Positions 1 to 8,848 of a stretch of 64,000 bases of DNA are shown here, piece by piece. The translations under genes and the position numbers were made by a program. Every line of letters begins with the position of its first letter. Position 1 is the first letter of the stretch. Where the stretch lies: contig NZ_JALRNF010000037.1 in NCBI RefSeq assembly GCF_030272895.1, forward strand, positions 1 through 64,000, in the 5' to 3' direction. The notes under the pieces were generated by a model, which did not search any database, was not told the DNA's origin, and saw only the letters and a program-made list of their open reading frames with translations. Origin of the DNA: Pseudomonas sp. BGr12. GTDB taxonomy: Bacteria; Pseudomonadota; Gammaproteobacteria; Pseudomonadales; Pseudomonadaceae.

Positions 1-111
1 CGCGAGCCGTAGACTTGGCGAAGCAAGTCGTAGGCCGCGTGGCCCCGGAGGGCGCCGGAGCGAGGGGACCCGGAGCGAAGCGGAGGGCCGGATGCAGGAG
101 CCAGCGGTTTT

Positions 112-139
112 GCCTACTTTTCCCAAGAGAAAAGTAGGC
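112..139. repeat. perfect 11-bp stem hairpin in non-coding left edge
   Basis: GCCTACTTTTC (112-122) and GAAAAGTAGGC (129-139) are perfect inverted complements around a 6-nt loop. The surrounding 1-248 has no convincing gene. It is rich in GGCGCCGGAGCG-like and CCAAACCC-like runs, resembling the dispersed intergenic sequence often found next to Pseudomonas genes. It could act as a transcription terminator for the minus-strand gene ending at 249, but no clear T-run follows, so I call it only a hairpin repeat. Confidence 0.45.
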
Positions 140-248
140 CGCCGTAAGGGCGGAAGGGGCCAGCAGCGTCGCTGCATCGAATGGATAAGCCCGCAACCTC
201 AACACCCAAACCCCAAACCCACACCCCACCGGGATTTCGTGAAGAACC

Positions 249-686
249 TTATTTAAGCAGCGGCCCCAGGGCGAAGCCCAGCCAGTGACCACCCAACAGC
301 AGATGATCGACCCAGAACAACTGGTGCAGGACGACAATACCCCAGAAGCTCAACTGGAACGACAGCTTGCGGGTCTTGTGGCGAAAGCGCTGCTGGGCCA
401 GCAACGCCCCCGGCCAGCCCCCGCACAGCTCACTGGCGTGCAGGACCTTCTCCGGCGTACGCCAGCCCTGGTTGCGGGCCTGCTGCTTGTCACGCCAGTA
501 GAGAACGAAGCTCACCAGGCTGACCAGCGGATAGACCACCGCCGGCAGCCATGACTGCCCGCTCACCAGCATCTGCAACGCCCCACCCAGCGGCAACAGG
601 CACAGGCCGACAAAAGCCAGCAGCTTGCTGCGCGGATGCTGGATGGCACCGTTTGCCGGTGCGGCGCGCGATTGTGAACGGCTCAT
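249..686 (-). CDS. DUF1294 family small membrane protein
   Basis: The 145-residue product has a basic N-terminus, then two closely spaced hydrophobic segments (about residues 23-63), the family signature [17 protein letters not shown] with its helical continuation [17 protein letters not shown] (about 63-100), and a hydrophobic C-terminal segment. This is the DUF1294 pattern, here without the N-terminal cold-shock domain some members carry. The role is unknown. It starts 4 bp after the uppP stop on the same strand and is probably co-transcribed with it. I have no functional inference beyond membrane location. Confidence 0.8.
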   Translation of the reverse strand: MSRSQSRAAPANGAIQHPRSKLLAFVGLCLLPLGGALQMLVSGQSWLPAVVYPLVSLVSFVLYWRDKQQARNQGWRTPEKVLHASELCGGWPGALLAQQRFRHKTRKLSFQLSFWGIVVLHQLFWVDHLLLGGHWLGFALGPLLK

Positions 687-690
687 CGAC

Positions 691-1521
691 TCAACCGTGC
701 GCCACGGACCAGTCGACCAGGCCGAACTGCCAGGTCGCCAGGATGATCAGGCCGAAGACGATGCGGTACCAGGCGAACATCGCATAGCTGTGGTTGGCGA
801 TAAAACGCAGCAAGCCACGCACCGCGATCATGGCGAAGATGAACGAGACCACGAAACCGATGGCGAACACCGGGAAGTCGCCGGGCTGGAACAGCTCGCG
901 GTACTTGTAGCCCGAATACACCGCCGCGCCCACCATGGTCGGCATGGCCAGGAAGAACGAGAACTCGGTGGCCGCCTTGCGCGACAGGCCGAACAGCAGG
1001 CCGCCGATGATGGTCGAACCGGAACGCGACGTACCCGGGATCATCGCCAGGCACTGGGCGCAACCGATTTTCAGGGCATCGGTCCAGCGCATGTCATCGA
1101 CCTGCTCGACCTTGATCTGGTGCTTGCGTTGCTCGGCCCAGAGCATGATCACCCCGCCGATCACCAGTGCCGTGGCCACGGTGATGGGGTTGAACAGGTA
1201 CTCGTGGATCAGGTCGGCGAACAGCACACCGAGGATCACCGCCGGTGTGAAGGCGATCAGCAGGTTGATGGTGAAGCGTTGTGCCTGGCGCTCCTTGGGC
1301 AAGCCCAGCACCACGTCGAAGATCTTGCGGCGAAATTCCCAGACTACAGCGAGGATCGCACCCAGCTGGATGATGATGTTGAAGGCCATGGCCCGCTCAC
1401 CACCGAAATTGATCAGGTCCGCGACAACGATCTGGTGACCGGTGCTGGAAATCGGCAAGAACTCGGTCAAGCCTTCGACAATACCCAGTATGACGGCCTG
1501 CAGGCCAGCCCAAAGATCCAT
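691..1521 (-). CDS. uppP: undecaprenyl-diphosphatase UppP (BacA)
   Basis: The 276-residue integral membrane protein dephosphorylates undecaprenyl pyrophosphate to recycle the lipid carrier for peptidoglycan and O-antigen, and confers bacitracin resistance. Family motifs are clear: [17 protein letters not shown] near the N-terminus (catalytic Glu region) and PGTSRSGST in the middle, with about eight hydrophobic segments. The start is set at 1521 (MDLWAGLQ), where homologues begin; an upstream in-frame extension to 1638 has no family resemblance. It lies upstream of the DUF1294 gene and divergent from the chemoreceptor gene. Confidence 0.95.
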   Translation of the reverse strand: MDLWAGLQAVILGIVEGLTEFLPISSTGHQIVVADLINFGGERAMAFNIIIQLGAILAVVWEFRRKIFDVVLGLPKERQAQRFTINLLIAFTPAVILGVLFADLIHEYLFNPITVATALVIGGVIMLWAEQRKHQIKVEQVDDMRWTDALKIGCAQCLAMIPGTSRSGSTIIGGLLFGLSRKAATEFSFFLAMPTMVGAAVYSGYKYRELFQPGDFPVFAIGFVVSFIFAMIAVRGLLRFIANHSYAMFAWYRIVFGLIILATWQFGLVDWSVAHG

Positions 1522-1719
1522 TATTCCCCCAGAAAAGATCACACACCCTTCAGGTTTATCCCGAAGGGGCCGAAATCCTATCAGACCTCTCGTGCAAACG
1601 CTGCTGGTCGGCGCAACACAGCTCGACACATCAGGCACTTAGCCCTTGGTCGAGTGGGTGCAGGGACAAAAGCATGCTGGGATGCGCACAAGAATAAAAA
1701 CAAGTGGGGTGACCGTTCC

Positions 1720-3354
1720 ATGAAGATGCTTCGCACAATGTCCATCAGCCGCCGCTTGTGGCTGATCCTGGTGGTGGCGGTGGTGATGCTGCTGACCCTG
1801 GGCCTGCTGATGCTCCGGCAGATCCACGGCGACCTGTACCAGGCCAAGGCCGAGAAGACTCGCCATGTGGTGGAAACCGCAGCCGGCGTGCTGGCCTACT
1901 ACCAGGGCCTGGAAGCCGCCGGCAGCCTCAGCCGCGAAGCTGCCCAGCAACAAGCCCTGAGTGCGGTGCGCGGCTTGCGCTATGACCAGAACGACTACTT
2001 CTGGATCAACGACCTGGGGCCGAAGATGATCATGCACCCCACCAACCCCAAGCTCGATGGCCAGGACCTCTCCGGCATCCGCGACCCCGACGGTTTCGCC
2101 CTGTTCAGCGAGATGGCAAGGCTGGCCAGCACCCAGGGCGCCGGCAGCATCGACTACCGCTGGCCCAAGCCCGGGGCCAGCGAGCCGGTGGCAAAGACCT
2201 CCTATATCCAGCTGTTCAAGCCCTGGGGCTGGGTCATCGGCTCGGGGGTCTACATCGATGACATGCAGGCCGAGTTCATGCGCCAGTTGCGCGACGCCTC
2301 CTTGCTGGGCCTGGGCATCGCCCTGGTCATGGCCCTGTTGGTGATGCTGATCGCCCGCAGCATCGCCCGCCCCTTGCAGGAAGCGGTGGACGCCATGGCC
2401 ATGATCGCCAGTGGCGAAAGCGACCTGACCCGGCGCCTGGACACCCATGGCCGCGATGAAGTGACCCACCTGGGTGAGCACTTCAACCGCTTTGCCGGCA
2501 AGTTGCAAGGCGTCATCGGCCAATTGCAGGGGGCGGCCCATGCCCTGGGGCAGTCGGCCATGGATGTCGGCAGCAACGCCAACCAGGCCCAGCATCGCAG
2601 CGAGCAGCAATCACAACAGATGGAGCAAGTGGCGACCGCCATCAACGAAGTCACCTACGCCGTGCAGGATGTGGCCAGGAATGCCGAGCAGGCCTCCAGC
2701 GAAATGCAAGAGGCCCAGCACCGCGCCCAGCAGGGGCAAAGCAGTATCCATGGCAGCTTGCAGCAGATCGATCAGCTGTCGGGCACCATCGATGAAGCCG
2801 TGCAGGTGATCCAGGCGCTGGCCAGCCAGAGCACCAAGATCGGCAGCGTGCTTGAAGTGATCCGTTCGATTGCCGAGCAGACCAACCTGCTGGCCCTCAA
2901 TGCCGCCATCGAGGCGGCCCGGGCGGGCGAGCAAGGCCGTGGTTTTGCCGTGGTCGCCGATGAGGTGCGCCTGCTGGCCCAGCGCACCCAGCAATCGACG
3001 GCAGAGATCCAGACCATGATCGAGCACCTGCAGGGACAATCCGAGGCAGCGGTCAAAGCCATCGACGCCAGCAGCGAAGCGTCGCGCCAGACCATCGAGC
3101 AGGCCAGCCAGGCCGGCGTCAGCCTGGACGCCATCAGCCAGGCCCTGAACAACCTCACCGCCCTCAATGCCTCGATTGCCAGTGCCACGCTGCAACAGTC
3201 CCACGTGGTCGAGGAAATCAACCGCAACGTCACCGACACCGCCGACCTGTCGCGCCAGACCGCCATGGCCGCGCAACAATCGAGCGATGCCGGGGTGGCG
3301 TTGAACCAGTTGCGCGAGCAACTGGATCGGTTGTTGGGCCAGTTCCGGGTGTAA
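1720..3354 (+). CDS. methyl-accepting chemotaxis protein with single Cache domain
   Basis: The 544-residue transmembrane chemoreceptor has TM1 at about 13-32 and a periplasmic sCache_2-type sensor (about 33-190) with the diagnostic [19 protein letters not shown] stretch and a late [12 protein letters not shown] motif. TM2 follows at about 193-213, then HAMP and a long signalling coiled coil. The hairpin tip is the invariant [32 protein letters not shown] (split here only by reading; about residues 384-416). The ligand cannot be read from sequence; sCache_2 receptors commonly bind small organic acids. The start [12 protein letters not shown] is chosen because it gives a normal TM1; an upstream in-frame extension overlaps uppP and is not credible. 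No C-terminal CheR-tether pentapeptide is seen. Confidence 0.9.
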   Translation: MKMLRTMSISRRLWLILVVAVVMLLTLGLLMLRQIHGDLYQAKAEKTRHVVETAAGVLAYYQGLEAAGSLSREAAQQQALSAVRGLRYDQNDYFWINDLGPKMIMHPTNPKLDGQDLSGIRDPDGFALFSEMARLASTQGAGSIDYRWPKPGASEPVAKTSYIQLFKPWGWVIGSGVYIDDMQAEFMRQLRDASLLGLGIALVMALLVMLIARSIARPLQEAVDAMAMIASGESDLTRRLDTHGRDEVTHLGEHFNRFAGKLQGVIGQLQGAAHALGQSAMDVGSNANQAQHRSEQQSQQMEQVATAINEVTYAVQDVARNAEQASSEMQEAQHRAQQGQSSIHGSLQQIDQLSGTIDEAVQVIQALASQSTKIGSVLEVIRSIAEQTNLLALNAAIEAARAGEQGRGFAVVADEVRLLAQRTQQSTAEIQTMIEHLQGQSEAAVKAIDASSEASRQTIEQASQAGVSLDAISQALNNLTALNASIASATLQQSHVVEEINRNVTDTADLSRQTAMAAQQSSDAGVALNQLREQLDRLLGQFRV

Positions 3355-3380
3355 CGCACCAGCGGTAGTCGCGGTCTTGC

Positions 3381-3452
3381 TGTGGGAGCGGGCTTGCCCC
3401 GCGATTGCGGTGTACCAGTCGCATCGCATCGCGGGGCAAGCCCGCTCCTACC
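3381..3452. repeat. REP palindrome pair (type 1)
   Basis: TGTGGGAGCGGGCTTGCCCC and its inverted copy face each other across a short spacer. Near-identical inverted pairs occur at 10188-10259 and 43327-43397. This is the common Pseudomonas extragenic palindrome (GTGGGAGCGGGCTTGCCCCGCGAT). Here it lies between the chemoreceptor stop and pnuC and may fold in RNA and shield the 3' end. Confidence 0.85.
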
Positions 3453-3510
3453 GGGGCGTCATACAAGGTACAATCCCCGCCCCTCCCTTCGAACCTGCCA
3501 AGGAACGCCG

Positions 3511-4077
3511 ATGTCCGGCCTCGAATTGTTCGCCGCCGTGCTCGGCGTTATCGCCGTGTGGCTCACTACCCGCCAGAACCCGCTGTGCTGGCCCATCGGC
3601 CTGGTGATGGTGCTGCTCTACAGCTGGATTTTCTTCGAAGTGCGCCTGTACTCGGACATGCTCCTGCAACTGATCTACGCCGTGCTCCAACTCTACGGCT
3701 GGTGGCAGTGGACCCGCCCCGACAGCAAGCACCAGGCCCGCCAGGTCAGCAGCCTGGGCACCCAGTCGATGATCTTCCACCTCGGCGTTGGCCTGCTGGG
3801 CAGCCTGGCCCTGGGCGCGGCCATGGCCACCTGGACCGATGCCGCACAACCCTGGCTGGACGCGGCACTGACTGCTTTCAGCCTGGTGGCGCAACTGTGG
3901 ATGGCACAAAAACGTGTGCAGTGCTGGCCGCTGTGGATCGTGCTGGATGTGATCTTCGTCGGCTTGTTCCTGTACAAGGCGCTGTACCTGACCGCAGCAC
4001 TCTATGCCCTGTTCACCCTGATTGCGGTGCAAGGCTGGCGTGAATGGCGGCGCGATCCGGCATTGGTCTGCGCATGA
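3511..4077 (+). CDS. pnuC: nicotinamide riboside transporter PnuC
   Basis: The 188-residue inner membrane protein has about seven hydrophobic segments and PnuC family signatures: WPIGLVMVLLYSWIFFEVRLYSDMLLQ (read in two parts at about 27-53), the aromatic QLYGWWQWTRP motif, and a second-half WPLWIVLDVIF motif. It imports nicotinamide riboside, which is trapped by phosphorylation. The stop overlaps the start of the NadR-like kinase by ATGA, so the two are translationally coupled. The start at 3511 follows AAGGA and matches family starts. Confidence 0.92.
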   Translation: MSGLELFAAVLGVIAVWLTTRQNPLCWPIGLVMVLLYSWIFFEVRLYSDMLLQLIYAVLQLYGWWQWTRPDSKHQARQVSSLGTQSMIFHLGVGLLGSLALGAAMATWTDAAQPWLDAALTAFSLVAQLWMAQKRVQCWPLWIVLDVIFVGLFLYKALYLTAALYALFTLIAVQGWREWRRDPALVCA

Positions 4078-4598
4078 AGGTCCTGGTGCTGACCGGCCCG
4101 GAATCCAGCGGCAAAAGCTGGTTGGCGCAAGCGATTCACGCCAAATTTGGCGGCATAGTGGTCGATGAGTACGTACGGCACTTTATCGACAGCGAAGCCC
4201 GCGAGACCTGCTACGCTGACATTCCGGCGATAGCACTGGGCCAGCTGGCCTGGGAAGACGCCGCGCGCGCCAAACAACCGACGCTGTTGATTCTCGATAC
4301 GCATCTGTTGAGCAATATCCTCTGGAGTCGCGCCTTGTTTGGCGCTTGCCCGGCATGGCTCGAGGAAGCTTTATTGATGCGCCACTATGACCTGCACTTG
4401 CTGCTCAGCCCCGAGTCCATCGCCTGGCACGACGACGGGCAACGCTGCCAGCCGGCACTGAGCGAGCGCCAGGCGTTTTTCCAGGCCACCCACGACTGGC
4501 TGGCCCTGCACCAGCAGCCTTGTCAGGTGCTGCAGGGCGACTGGGCGCAGCGTAAGTGTGCAGCCTTTGCAGCCGTCACCCGATTGCTCGGGGCCTGA
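4074..4598 (+). CDS. NadR-like P-loop ribosylnicotinamide kinase
   Basis: The 174-residue protein corresponds to the C-terminal kinase domain of NadR alone. Walker A GPESSGKS is at about residues 8-15, VDEYVRHFI follows, and LLILDTHLLS contains the Walker B-like acidic residue. It lacks the nucleotidyltransferase and helix-turn-helix domains of enteric NadR. The predicted role is to phosphorylate nicotinamide riboside to NMN, coupling uptake by PnuC to NAD synthesis. The overlapping start with pnuC supports the pathway link. Confidence 0.85.
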   Translation: MKVLVLTGPESSGKSWLAQAIHAKFGGIVVDEYVRHFIDSEARETCYADIPAIALGQLAWEDAARAKQPTLLILDTHLLSNILWSRALFGACPAWLEEALLMRHYDLHLLLSPESIAWHDDGQRCQPALSERQAFFQATHDWLALHQQPCQVLQGDWAQRKCAAFAAVTRLLGA

Positions 4599-4851
4599 CC
4601 GCATCATTGCTGCAACATGTCCATTCCTGAAACACTCCACACAGTGCAAAGCCGCGAGCTAGAGCGGACCGAGCATGTTCGCGGAAAAGTGTTAAACGCC
4701 TGAAACAGTCGACGTGCGAGCCCCTTGATGAGCAATGGCGGCGGCACGGTCGGGGCGTGCTCACCACCCGTGTCTCAACAGCGTTACAACATTTTTTTGA
4801 CAATTCTTCCACATAACGACAAGCCGTTGTTTTTACGTGGCAAATAAAAAC

Positions 4852-4867
4852 CGGCACAGCTTCTGCT
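4852..4867 (+). promoter_or_regulatory. candidate sigma-54 promoter of the fap operon
   Basis: CGGCACAGCTTCTGCT matches the -24/-12 consensus TGGCACG-N4-TTGCW with the GG and GC dinucleotides at exact spacing (GGCAC intact, TGC intact). It lies about 40 bp before the expected transcription start region and 52 bp before the GTG of fapA, within a 321-bp gene-free stretch (4599-4919). The rest of that stretch holds AT-rich runs (4792-4800, 4831-4850) and GTTACAA at 4783 but no gene. A sigma-54 activator gene sits at the other end of the operon. Confidence 0.6.
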
Positions 4868-4919
4868 CTCTTCCTTGCAACGCTGCACAGCCCAGCGCTC
4901 TGAATAAGGAATTGCCATC

Positions 4920-5357
4920 GTGAGGAAACTGGATAAAGGCATTTATCGCCTCCTGTTGATCGGATGTGCACTGGGAGCAAGCTTCAGTATGACTGCCCAG
5001 GCCGAGAACGGAATCGTCGTCATTACCCGTGATGTGCAGCCCCGCAATGCGGTGGTCAAGCCCCTCATGCCCGATCCCTACCCGACCACCGTCAATACCA
5101 ACCCGTCCGCGCACATCCTCAAACAGACTAACGAATTGAGCGACGGTGACTTTGCCGGCATCAGCAGTGGCGCAGGTATCTCCTCCCTGGTCACGCAACA
5201 GACCAACAACCTGGGCGGCAATATCAGCAACCAGAGCCAACTGCCCAACCTGGCCGGTGGACGTGGTACCGGCTCAGGCAACGGCATCTCCAACATGGTC
5301 AACTCAACCGTGCAGAAGGGCCTGGCGCCCCTGCAGATCCTGACCGGAGGCAAGTGA
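4920..5357 (+). CDS. fapA: functional amyloid protein FapA
   Basis: The 145-residue secreted protein begins with GTG, preceded by AAGGA at 4906-4910. The signal peptide ends near MTAQA/EN (about residue 28). The mature part is rich in Asn, Gly, Ser and Gln (SGAGISSLVTQQTNNLGGNISNQ), like the other Fap subunits but without a clear triplicate repeat. FapA is a minor component needed for proper fibre assembly and for control of FapB and FapC. Identity rests mainly on its position as first gene of the six-gene operon. LIGC resembles a lipobox but the preceding hydrophobic stretch is too short, so I favour ordinary signal peptidase I cleavage. Confidence 0.85.
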   Translation: MRKLDKGIYRLLLIGCALGASFSMTAQAENGIVVITRDVQPRNAVVKPLMPDPYPTTVNTNPSAHILKQTNELSDGDFAGISSGAGISSLVTQQTNNLGGNISNQSQLPNLAGGRGTGSGNGISNMVNSTVQKGLAPLQILTGGK

Positions 5358-5358
5358 G

Positions 5359-5931
5359 ATGAGGCACACGCTGCTGATTCTGGCCACGTTTTGCAGTGCA
5401 TCGGCCTTCGCCCAGTCCCCAGTGATCAACAACGCCACCATCGACAATTCCGGCAAGCAGTACCAGGGCAACCTCACGGTCAACCAGGCTGCCGGCGATC
5501 TACAGCAGCAGGCCAACGTGCGGGCCTTCGCCATTGGCCATGACGCCAGCGCGACCACAGAGGTTCGCCAGCGCCTGCGCACACAGGTCGACCCTGCGAT
5601 GGATGCCCGGTCCAGCATCCAGGGCGACGCCTTCACCAACGGCAGCGGTGCTCTGGGAGTCAACCAGAGCGCGGGCGCCAGCAACCAGCAAGCCAACGCA
5701 CTGCGCATCAGCATCAGTGCCCAGCCACAAAGTCTCGACGACAGCGTCCTCATGCAACAGAACGTGGCGCTGCTCAGAAGCTCCGATCCAGCTGACTCCG
5801 CACCCGGCCATCGCCAGGTCACTACCAGTGACCAGGCCTTCACCGGTAGCCGTGGGGTGATTCAGCTGAATCAGAGCGCCGGGGTGGGAAACCGCATGGC
5901 CAACACCCTGAGCGTACGGGTCGTGGATTGA
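5359..5931 (+). CDS. fapB: functional amyloid nucleator/minor subunit FapB
   Basis: The 190-residue secreted protein has signal peptide MRHTLLILATFCSASAFA (18 residues). Three imperfect repeats follow: LTVNQAAGDLQQQANVRAFA, LGVNQSAGASNQQANALRIS and IQLNQSAGVGNRMANTLSVR. The Asn/Gln/Gly/Ala-rich repeat units are the amyloid core segments, separated by two linkers. FapB is proposed to nucleate FapC fibres on the outer membrane. Its ATG lies 1 bp after the fapA stop, so translation is coupled. Confidence 0.92.
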   Translation: MRHTLLILATFCSASAFAQSPVINNATIDNSGKQYQGNLTVNQAAGDLQQQANVRAFAIGHDASATTEVRQRLRTQVDPAMDARSSIQGDAFTNGSGALGVNQSAGASNQQANALRISISAQPQSLDDSVLMQQNVALLRSSDPADSAPGHRQVTTSDQAFTGSRGVIQLNQSAGVGNRMANTLSVRVVD

Positions 5932-5983
5932 CCCAAACAGGTAAGAACAACACTTAACCTAAAATAAAGTACGGAGAATCACC

Positions 5984-7276
5984 ATGAAACCCTCGATGGC
6001 ACTCAAGCCTCTGGTTTTCGCAATTGCTGCGGTCATGGCTGTTGCTGTACAAGCTGGGCAAAACGATCGTCGTGGTCATCATCACAACCACCACCAAAAA
6101 CCACCAACCAAAATCAGCGTCTACGCCGATGCCAGTGCGTACGACAAGCAGAGCAGCACCAACAACTACATCGTAAACGAAGGCACCGAGAACGATGCCG
6201 AGATGTCCAGCTCGGCCAGCGGCACCAGCGGCAACGTCGGCGTCAACGTGGCGGCCGGTAACGGCAACCAACAAGACAACGCCGCCGCCATCGCCAACGC
6301 CGGCTCCGTGTCGGAAATCGATAACACCTTCGTATTCGGCGATGCCGAATCCACTGCACGCGTCACTCAGTACAGCAACAACAACAAGGTCTACAACCAC
6401 GGCGCCACCAACTCCGCTGTGATGAGCGGATCGGGTGAAAATGGCAGCGGCAACATGGGCATCAACATTGCCGCCGGCGACCTCAACCAACAGAAAAACA
6501 CCATGGCCATTGCCAACACCAATGCGCCGCTGGGTAATGCAAGCGCTACCGCCTCTGCCGAGCAAAGCGGCCCAGGCCTGGTGGTCATCAACAACGCCGA
6601 TCGGACCTATCGTGTAGATACTCTGACCTTCACCACAGACATCAGTGGCAGCTCTTCTCGCGAGAAATCGTTCGAAGCCAGCGGCAGCCAAAGCAGGTCC
6701 TCGAGCTTCGAAGTGGCCGGTTCGAAGAGCCACAGCGCAAGTGGCTCTAACCACTACGAAGCAAGCGGCTCCAACATGCATAAGGCAAGTGGCTCGAAGA
6801 GCTTCACCCTGGATGCTGATCTGGAAGCTAGCTTCGATGCCTCCAAAACCGTTTCCTGGGATTATGGCCGTCATCACAATGGCGAAAAAACCAAGTCCGT
6901 GGAAGCTGAGCTGAATGCATCGCTGTACGTAGATGTCGATAAATCGTGGGAGAAAAAGAACAGCTCCTCGTTCGAGAAAGAGCGCGACTCTTCGTTCGAG
7001 AAGAAGTTCGAGTCCTCCTTCGAGAAATCGGGCAGCAAGTCGTCTGAGTCCGAGTGGGAAAAAGCAAAAAGCTTCAGCGAGAGCGACTCGTTTGAGCTGA
7101 GCAAAACTGTCTCGTTCCAAGTGCTGACCCCAACCGGCTGGGCTAACCCTGTAACCAACACTGCAACCCTGAGCGGTTCGGTGAATGGCGGCAGTGGCAA
7201 CCTGGGTGTCAACGTGGCTGCTGGTGTGGGCAACCAACAAAGCAACTCGCTGGCCATCTCCAACACTTCGATGTAA
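5984..7276 (+). CDS. fapC: major amyloid fibre subunit FapC
   Basis: The 430-residue secreted amyloid subunit has a signal peptide of about 24 residues and a His-rich mature N-terminus (GHHHNHH, 31-37). Amyloid repeats lie at about 72-106 (GNVGVNVAAGNGNQQDNAAA), 144-178 (GNMGINIAAGDLNQQKNTMA) and 393-430 (GNLGVNVAAGVGNQQSNSLA). Linker 2 (179-392) is very long and low in complexity: ASGS/SFE units, then SSFEK units. There is no cysteine anywhere, although a C-terminal Cys-X-X-Cys has been described for FapC proteins. ACGGAG at 5971-5976 is the ribosome site. A strong hairpin terminator follows the gene. Confidence 0.95.
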   Translation: MKPSMALKPLVFAIAAVMAVAVQAGQNDRRGHHHNHHQKPPTKISVYADASAYDKQSSTNNYIVNEGTENDAEMSSSASGTSGNVGVNVAAGNGNQQDNAAAIANAGSVSEIDNTFVFGDAESTARVTQYSNNNKVYNHGATNSAVMSGSGENGSGNMGINIAAGDLNQQKNTMAIANTNAPLGNASATASAEQSGPGLVVINNADRTYRVDTLTFTTDISGSSSREKSFEASGSQSRSSSFEVAGSKSHSASGSNHYEASGSNMHKASGSKSFTLDADLEASFDASKTVSWDYGRHHNGEKTKSVEAELNASLYVDVDKSWEKKNSSSFEKERDSSFEKKFESSFEKSGSKSSESEWEKAKSFSESDSFELSKTVSFQVLTPTGWANPVTNTATLSGSVNGGSGNLGVNVAAGVGNQQSNSLAISNTSM

Positions 7277-7290
7277 TGACCGCGGTCTGG

Positions 7291-7315
7291 AGGCCCCCTT
7301 CGGGGGGCCTTTTTT
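7291..7315 (+). terminator. rho-independent terminator between fapC and fapD
   Basis: AGGCCCCC-TTCG-GGGGGCCT is followed immediately by a T-run (7311-7315). It is a GC-rich stem with a UUCG-type tetraloop inside the fap operon. It should make most transcripts end after the major subunit and leave less read-through into fapDEF. Confidence 0.85.
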
Positions 7316-7341
7316 CAACTCGAACCAGAAGGCGTCCACTC

Positions 7342-8022
7342 ATGCGCATTATCGCCCTGGCGTTTTTGCTTTGCGTAGCCAGCATCAGCGAAGCGGCCCA
7401 GATGCCCCTCTCCGTCCTGCCGGGTGGTGCGGTGGTGTTCAAGCCCATCCAGAGCGTGCGCGAGCGCAAATTCGCCGACCTGGTGCAACAGAAAACCGAC
7501 TTCAGTTGCGGTGCAGCAGCCCTGGCGACCATCTTGCGCCAGGCCTATTGGCTGGACGTGAATGAAGAACAGATTATCGAAGGCATGCTGGCCCACGCCG
7601 ATCAGGATCTGGTCAAGGTCCAGGGCTTCTCCATGCTCGACATGAAGAAGTACATAGAAAGCCTCGGCATGCGTGCCCGTGGCTACCGGGTACAACCCGA
7701 CGCCTTGAACAATGTGCGCATTCCCGTAGTGGTGCTGATGGATGTACGTGGCTACAAGCATTTTGTCGTCATGCAACGCGTCGACAAAGGCTGGGTGTAC
7801 ATCGGCGACCCGGTGCTCGGCCATAAACGCTACAAGCTCGACGACTTTGTCAAAGGCTGGAACGGCATCATCTTCGCCGTCATCGGCAAGGGTTATGACA
7901 AGAACAATGTCTTGCTCACCCCGCCTCTGCCGCTGACCGCCAAGAACCGCGTCAACGCCTTCACCCCGGTGCAAGACGCCGAGTTGATGGATTTCGGATT
8001 CATCCAGAGCGACTTCTTCTAA
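7342..8022 (+). CDS. fapD: Fap-associated C39-type cysteine protease FapD
   Basis: The 226-residue protein has signal peptide MRIIALAFLLCVASISEA and a C39 peptidase fold. The catalytic cysteine is C56 in TDFSCGAAALATIL, with histidine H140 in GYKHFVVM and aspartate D156 in YIGDPVLG. FapD is thought to act in the periplasm in processing or licensing export of the Fap subunits. The start at 7342 gives a clean signal peptide; the frame is open upstream into the terminator but has no better start. It is the first gene after the internal terminator. Confidence 0.92.
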   Translation: MRIIALAFLLCVASISEAAQMPLSVLPGGAVVFKPIQSVRERKFADLVQQKTDFSCGAAALATILRQAYWLDVNEEQIIEGMLAHADQDLVKVQGFSMLDMKKYIESLGMRARGYRVQPDALNNVRIPVVVLMDVRGYKHFVVMQRVDKGWVYIGDPVLGHKRYKLDDFVKGWNGIIFAVIGKGYDKNNVLLTPPLPLTAKNRVNAFTPVQDAELMDFGFIQSDFF

Positions 8023-8055
8023 TGACAAGGGAGCATGAAGCTCCGGGAGCATCCA

Positions 8056-8802
8056 ATGAAGACTCCACTGTGGCTGGCCATGGTTTGCCTGGCTGCCAGC
8101 CTGCCGACCCAGGCACAGACACTCAAGCCCATCGAATTGAAGGACCAGGAACTGGCGAACCTGCGGGGTCGCTATGTCATGCCAGGACGCATCGTCAGTT
8201 TCGGCATCGTCATGACCAGCGCCTGGCAAAATGCCAATGGCGAAGTGATCGGGGCAACCTCCTCGATGCAAGTCCAGCAAACGACCATCAAGCCCCAGTT
8301 CTATGTGTCGATGATCGATGAAAAAGGCATGAACTCGGCGCGCACGCAAAGTGCCGGCACCGGTACCGTCACCGGCGGCAGCGGCCTGAACAGCACCGAA
8401 GGCGTCACTCAGGTCGTGCGAGCGGCCGGCGACAACAACGCCGCCTACAATAACGTCGATATCAACGTCACCAAGGCCAACCAGGCACCCGCCACACAAC
8501 CACAAGGCGAGGCACTGGCCGCAGGTTCGACCCTGGTTGGCGCCAATGGCGCAGGTTCGCTGAGCGTATCCTCCACCGGCAGCGGTGTGCAGTTCAACAT
8601 CGTCGCCAACAACAACCAGGGCAGCAGTGCGCAACGCCTGGGCCAGGGTGGACTGATGCAGAACACGACCTTGCTTGGCAGCGGAAACCGGGTCAGCAAC
8701 TTCACCTCCCTCAATGTCGTACTGCGTGAAAACGTGCCTAGCGCCGGGTCGGTGAACGGGAACCTGGACCAGCTCAAAGGTCTTCGCACTCTCGGATTCT
8801 GA
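8056..8802 (+). CDS. fapE: functional amyloid protein FapE
   Basis: The 248-residue secreted protein has signal peptide MKTPLWLAMVCLAASLPTQA. The mature part resembles FapB and FapC in Asn/Gly/Ser composition (TQVVRAAGDNNAAYNNVDIN, GLMQNTTLLGSGNRVSNFTS) but has no regular repeats. FapE is a minor extracellular component found with Fap fibres. I chose the ATG at 8056 over the one at 8035 because GGGAG at 8045-8049 is well spaced and the shorter product starts directly with the signal peptide. Confidence 0.88.
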   Translation: MKTPLWLAMVCLAASLPTQAQTLKPIELKDQELANLRGRYVMPGRIVSFGIVMTSAWQNANGEVIGATSSMQVQQTTIKPQFYVSMIDEKGMNSARTQSAGTGTVTGGSGLNSTEGVTQVVRAAGDNNAAYNNVDINVTKANQAPATQPQGEALAAGSTLVGANGAGSLSVSSTGSGVQFNIVANNNQGSSAQRLGQGGLMQNTTLLGSGNRVSNFTSLNVVLRENVPSAGSVNGNLDQLKGLRTLGF

Positions 8803-8848
8803 TCTACGCTCAGTCTCATCAAATGCAGTTAGAAGGGACGGCTAACCC

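Noticed and set aside
625..1719. N-terminal extension of the chemoreceptor frame across uppP
   Set aside because: Antisense to uppP and unlike any receptor; the ATG at 1720 gives a normal first membrane segment.
4920..5000. FapA as a lipoprotein (LIGC)
   Set aside because: Only about four hydrophobic residues precede the Cys; the hydrophobic stretch continues to an AQA cleavage site.
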